NCBI GenBank assembly: GCA_003217735.2
Contig: CP031587.1
Span: 1 to 64,000 of the forward strand
Length of the DNA stretch: 64,000 nucleotides
Direction of reading: 5' to 3'
DNA from: Marinibacterium anthonyi
GTDB lineage: Bacteria > Pseudomonadota > Alphaproteobacteria > Rhodobacterales > Rhodobacteraceae
Part shown: positions 60,748 through 64,000 of the stretch, piece by piece
Position numbering within the stretch: position 1 is the first letter of the stretch
How the letters are laid out: each line of letters begins with the position of its first letter
Made by a program: the position numbers and the translations under genes
Notes under the pieces: model-generated
The model's database searches: none
Seen by the model: the letters and a program-made list of their open reading frames with translations, nothing else
Told to the model about the DNA's origin: nothing

Positions 60748-63516
60748 ATGCCCGACGGAGCCCAAACACCGATGGTCACCTTCACCCTCAACGGCGAAGA
60801 GATGTCCGTACCCGAAGGTCTTTCGATCTGGGAGGCCGCGCACGGGCGCGGCCTGAAGATCCCGCATCTGTGTCACAAGCCCGAACCGGGCTACCGGTCC
60901 GACGGCAATTGCCGCGCCTGCATGGTCGAGGTCGAAGGCGAACGCACGCTCGTCGCCTCCTGCATCCGCCCCGTTGCGAACGGCATGGTGGTCAAGACCG
61001 ACAGCACCCGCGCGAAAAAGTCCCGCGAAATGGTGATGGAGCTGCTGGCCGCCGACCAGCCCGAGGTGGCCCATGACGCGTCCTCGCATTTCTGGGACAT
61101 GGCCGCGCTGAACGGCGTCACCGAAAGCCGTTTTCCGAAGATGGAACCGACATCGGTTCCCTTGCTGGATGCCTCCCATGTCGCGATGAGCGTCAATCTG
61201 GATGCCTGCATCCACTGCAACCTCTGTGTCCGCGCCTGCCGCGAAGTGCAGGTCAACGACGTGATCGGCATGTCGGGGCGCGGCCACACCGCCAAGATCG
61301 TGTTTGACCAGGACGACCCGATGGGCGCGTCGTCCTGCGTGGCCTGCGGCGAATGCGTGCAGGCCTGCCCGACCGGCGCATTGATGCCCGCCACGGTGCT
61401 GGATGAAAACCTGGCCGGCGACAGCAAGGACTACGACCGCGAAGTCGCCACCGTCTGCCCCTATTGCGGGGTGGGCTGCCAGATCTCGCTGAAGATCAAG
61501 GACGACAAGATCCTGTACGCCGAAGGCATCGACGGCCCGGCCAATGAAAACCGCCTGTGCGTCAAGGGCCGCTTCGGGTTCGACTACATCCACCACCCCC
61601 ACCGGCTGACCAAACCGCTGATCCGGCGCGACGATGCGCCGCCCAAGGGGCTGAACGTCGATCCCGGCAACCTGTCGACTCATTTCCGCGAAGCGACCTG
61701 GGACGAGGCACTGGATTTCGCCGCCAACGGCATGAAGGGACGCGGGCGCGAGGTGGCGGGTTTCGGATCCGCCAAGTGTTCCAACGAAGAGGCGTACCTG
61801 TTCCAGAAGATGATCCGCCAGGGTTTCGGCCACAACAACGTCGACCATTGCACGCGGCTGTGCCATGCGTCGTCCGTTGCGGCGCTGATGGAAAACGTCG
61901 GATCGGGCGCGGTGACCGCGACCTTCAACCAGATCGAAAACGCCGACGTGGCCATCGCCATCGGCTGCAACCCGATCGAAAACCACCCCGTCGCGGCCAC
62001 CTATTTCAAGCAGTTCACCAAGCGCGGCGGCAAGCTGATCGTGATGGATCCGCGCGGCCAGAACCTGAAACGGTTCGCGTCGCACATGCTGCAGTTCAAG
62101 GCGGGCGGCGACGTGTCGATGCTGAACGGCATCATGAACGTCATCGTCGAGGAAGAGCTCTACGACCGCCAGTACATCGAGGCCTTTACCGAGAACTGGC
62201 CGGCGATGAAGGAGCATCTGAAGAACTTCCCGCCCGAGGAGATGGAAAAGATCTGCGGCATCCCCGCCGAAACGCTGCGCGACGTCGCCCGCACCTTTGC
62301 CGGTGCCAAGGCGGCGATGATCTTCTGGGGCATGGGCGTGTCGCAACACATCCACGGCACCGACAATTCCCGCTGCCTGATCGCGCTGGCCCTGATGTGC
62401 GGCCAGGTCGGCCGCCCCGGCTCCGGCCTGCACCCGCTGCGCGGGCAGAACAACGTGCAGGGCGCGTCCGATGCCGGCCTGATCCCGATGTTCCTGCCCG
62501 ACTACCAATCGGTCACCGACGACGGCGTGCGGTCGGCCTTTACCGAGGTCTGGAAATCCGGCGATTTCTCGAACCAGAAGGGTCTGACCGTGGTCGAGAT
62601 CATGGATGCCATCCATGACGGCGAGATCAAGAGCATGTACATCCTGGGCGAAAATCCGGCGATGTCGGACCCCGATGTCGACCACGCCCGCGACGCGCTG
62701 GCGGCGCTCGATCACCTCGTGGTGCAGGATATCTTCCTGACCGAAACGGCGAACTACGCCGACGTGATCCTGCCGTCCTCGGCCTGGTACGAAAAGACCG
62801 GCACCGTCACCAACACCAACCGCCAGGTCCAGATGGGCCGCCCGGCGGTGCCGTCCCCGGGTGACGCGAGGGAGGATTGGTGGATCGAGGTCGAACTGGC
62901 CAAGCGCCTGGGCCTGAACTGGTCCTACACCCATCCCAGCCAGATCTTCGCCGAGATGAAGCTGAACATGAAGTCCTTCGACAACATCACCTGGGAGCGC
63001 CTGGAAACCACCGCCGTCACCTACCCGTCGCTCTCGCCCGAGGACCCCGGCCAGCCCATCGTCTTCGGCGATGGTTTCCCCCGCCCCGAAGGCCGCGCCC
63101 GGTTCGCCCCGGCCTCTGTCATCCCGCCGGCGGAAAGCCCGGACGCCGAATACCCCTTCGTGCTGATCACCGGCCGCCAGCTGGAACACTGGCACACCGG
63201 GTCGATGACCCGCCGCGCCACGGTGCTGGATTCGGTCGAACCCGAAGCCAATTGTTCGCTTCACCCGAACACCCTGCGCGCCCTTGGCGTCGCGCCGGGC
63301 GAATACATCAAGCTGTCCACCCGGCGGGGATCCATCACCGTGATGGCCCGCGCCGACCGGGCGGTGGCGGAAACCAACGTCTTCCTGCCCTTCGCCTATG
63401 TCGAAGCCGCGGCCAATATCCTGACCAACGCCGCGCTGGACCCCTACGGCAAGATCCCCGAGTTCAAGTACTCGGCGGTCCGGGTCGAAAAGGCGGACCT
63501 TCTCGCCGCGGAGTGA
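60748..63516 (+). CDS. fdh1A: Formate dehydrogenase FDH1 alpha subunit (tungsten/molybdenum)
   Basis: 922 residues. [2Fe-2S] domain (YRSDGNCRACMVEVEGERTLVASC), [4Fe-4S] ferredoxin motifs (CIHCNLCVRACREVQ and CVACGECVQACPTGAL), the cofactor-near cluster (CPYCGVGCQISLK), and the catalytic domains with the metal-ligand Cys in DHCTRLCHASSVAAL. In place of the His/Cys cluster seen in FdsA there is a Cys-free segment (ADQPEVAHDASSHFWDMAA). The close relative in Methylobacterium uses tungsten (family knowledge); the metal here is inference. It follows fdh1B by one base. Confidence 0.93.
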   Translation: MPDGAQTPMVTFTLNGEEMSVPEGLSIWEAAHGRGLKIPHLCHKPEPGYRSDGNCRACMVEVEGERTLVASCIRPVANGMVVKTDSTRAKKSREMVMELLAADQPEVAHDASSHFWDMAALNGVTESRFPKMEPTSVPLLDASHVAMSVNLDACIHCNLCVRACREVQVNDVIGMSGRGHTAKIVFDQDDPMGASSCVACGECVQACPTGALMPATVLDENLAGDSKDYDREVATVCPYCGVGCQISLKIKDDKILYAEGIDGPANENRLCVKGRFGFDYIHHPHRLTKPLIRRDDAPPKGLNVDPGNLSTHFREATWDEALDFAANGMKGRGREVAGFGSAKCSNEEAYLFQKMIRQGFGHNNVDHCTRLCHASSVAALMENVGSGAVTATFNQIENADVAIAIGCNPIENHPVAATYFKQFTKRGGKLIVMDPRGQNLKRFASHMLQFKAGGDVSMLNGIMNVIVEEELYDRQYIEAFTENWPAMKEHLKNFPPEEMEKICGIPAETLRDVARTFAGAKAAMIFWGMGVSQHIHGTDNSRCLIALALMCGQVGRPGSGLHPLRGQNNVQGASDAGLIPMFLPDYQSVTDDGVRSAFTEVWKSGDFSNQKGLTVVEIMDAIHDGEIKSMYILGENPAMSDPDVDHARDALAALDHLVVQDIFLTETANYADVILPSSAWYEKTGTVTNTNRQVQMGRPAVPSPGDAREDWWIEVELAKRLGLNWSYTHPSQIFAEMKLNMKSFDNITWERLETTAVTYPSLSPEDPGQPIVFGDGFPRPEGRARFAPASVIPPAESPDAEYPFVLITGRQLEHWHTGSMTRRATVLDSVEPEANCSLHPNTLRALGVAPGEYIKLSTRRGSITVMARADRAVAETNVFLPFAYVEAAANILTNAALDPYGKIPEFKYSAVRVEKADLLAAE

Positions 63517-63530
63517 TCCGCGGTCGGGAC

Positions 63531-63570
63531 CGGTCGGGGCCCGCCAGCTGGCGCGCGCGGGTCCCGGCCG
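63531..63570. terminator. Bidirectional hairpin between fdh1A and the GFA gene
   Basis: CGGTCGGGGCCCGC (63531-63544) pairs with GCGGGTCCCGGCCG (63557-63570), 14 pairs including two G-U, around a 12-base loop. It lies between the convergent stop codons. Confidence 0.6.
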
Positions 63571-63942
63571 TCATTCCCGGTTGCGGGCGAACCCCGGCAC
63601 ACCGGGAAACACCGGCAACCACGGTTCGCGCCGGATCGTCCACAGTTCGTATTCCGGCGCGAACACCCCCGGCTTGTCATAGGCGCCCAGGGGCACCTCG
63701 ATCTCGCCCTCGGCCGTGGCGTAAACGGACGACCCGCAGACGGGGCAGAAATGCCGGCCCTTCCACGACCCGGTCTTGCCGCTTACCGTCACCGCCTCTG
63801 TGGGAAAGATCGCCGCCGCGTAGAACGCCGCGCCATGGTGCTTGCGGCACTCCAGGCAATGGCACACGCCTACCCGGATCGGCGGCCCCTCGGTCACCAT
63901 CCTCACGGCGCCGCACAGGCACCCCGCTTCATGCTGTTCCAT
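63571..63942 (-). CDS. GFA family (glutathione-dependent formaldehyde-activating-like) protein
   Basis: 123-residue zinc-binding protein with the GFA pattern: AGCLCGAVRM, VCHCLECRKHHGAAFYAA and FCPVCGSSVYATAEGEIEVPLGAYD, carrying the paired Cys ligands for two zinc ions. The family name comes from a proposed link to formaldehyde-glutathione formation, which is not secure for most members. Being next to formate dehydrogenase is suggestive only. ATG at 63942 preceded by GGAGGATGAGCC. Confidence 0.87.
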   Translation of the reverse strand: MEQHEAGCLCGAVRMVTEGPPIRVGVCHCLECRKHHGAAFYAAAIFPTEAVTVSGKTGSWKGRHFCPVCGSSVYATAEGEIEVPLGAYDKPGVFAPEYELWTIRREPWLPVFPGVPGFARNRE

Positions 63943-64000
63943 GGCTCATCCTCCTGTCCATGATGGACAGCAGGGTAACCGAAATGCCCTATCCGGTGTT

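Noticed and set aside
60730-63264. An 844-residue open frame on the minus strand
   Set aside because: Antisense shadow of fdh1A, with the usual mirrored composition.
1-64000. tRNA, rRNA or prophage genes
   Set aside because: No sequence resembling a tRNA cloverleaf, rRNA segment or phage structural gene was noticed on either strand; a dedicated scan would be needed to be certain.

Overview
The window looks like part of an extrachromosomal replicon (repABC-type plasmid or chromid) of an alphaproteobacterium, most probably a member of the Rhodobacteraceae/Roseobacter group. The reasons are a plasmid-type RepC gene beginning at base 1, uniformly high GC with tightly packed ATGA/GTGA/TTGA-overlapping operons, and family content typical of that group: TRAP transporters, HutF-type histidine breakdown, NAD-linked formate dehydrogenases of both the fds and fdh1 types, and DHFR next to FolB. 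No rRNA, tRNA, CRISPR or phage genes were seen.

Layout. (1) 1-2.8 kb: repC with an AT-richer segment that may hold the origin, then a decayed patch holding a broken glycine-betaine/choline-type ABC transporter (proW and proV remnants) and the 3' end of a CobW GTPase, joined at a perfect 22-bp palindrome. (2) 2.8-8.9 kb: a KDPGal aldolase, then a leftward metal operon (small membrane peptide, ATPase, permease, His-rich binding protein, COG0523 GTPase, DUF1007 protein, NicO exporter) behind a Zur-like box. (3) 9.2-16.8 kb: histidine utilisation, hutC-hutF leftward and hutIHUD rightward, with HutC-like operators; hutG is absent. (4) 17.0-20.4 kb: a small antitoxin/Doc toxin pair whose doc gene is cut by a complete IS66 element with an exact 8-bp target duplication. 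(5) 20.5-31.1 kb: a TetR-esterase fusion diverging from a shikimate/quinate catabolic cluster (shikimate dehydrogenase, TRAP transporter with three related binding proteins, dehydroshikimate dehydratase, SMP-30 lactonase). (6) 31.3-35.1 kb: ethanolamine ammonia-lyase (eutBC) and a membrane protein. (7) 35.4-42.9 kb: a TPP riboswitch controlling a ten-gene thiamin synthesis and salvage operon (thiD-O-S-G-E-F, thiY-tenA-thiZ-thiX). (8) 43.0-63.9 kb: one-carbon region with fdsGBA-fdhD-fdsD and its LysR regulator, a PPDK-like protein, DHFR and FolB-like genes, NhaA, a quinone oxidoreductase, a succinyl-CoA-synthetase-like pair, a second formate dehydrogenase (fdh1B-fdh1A) and a GFA-family protein.

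How it fits together. The replicon reads as a catabolic accessory set. Histidine breakdown through HutF gives formylglutamate, which releases formate once deformylated by a HutG that must lie elsewhere. Two unrelated-architecture formate dehydrogenases on the same replicon can oxidise formate to CO2 with NADH formation. Shikimate is taken up and converted to protocatechuate; the ring-cleavage genes are not in the window. Several regulatory links are visible directly: matching GATAG-N7-CTATC sites in front of lysR and fdsG; an almost identical 18-bp operator upstream of the PPDK-like gene and between the acyl-CoA ligase pair and fdh1B; and HutC-type TGTCTATAC sites at both hut promoters. Short in-frame tandem duplications of 12 bp recur in several genes.
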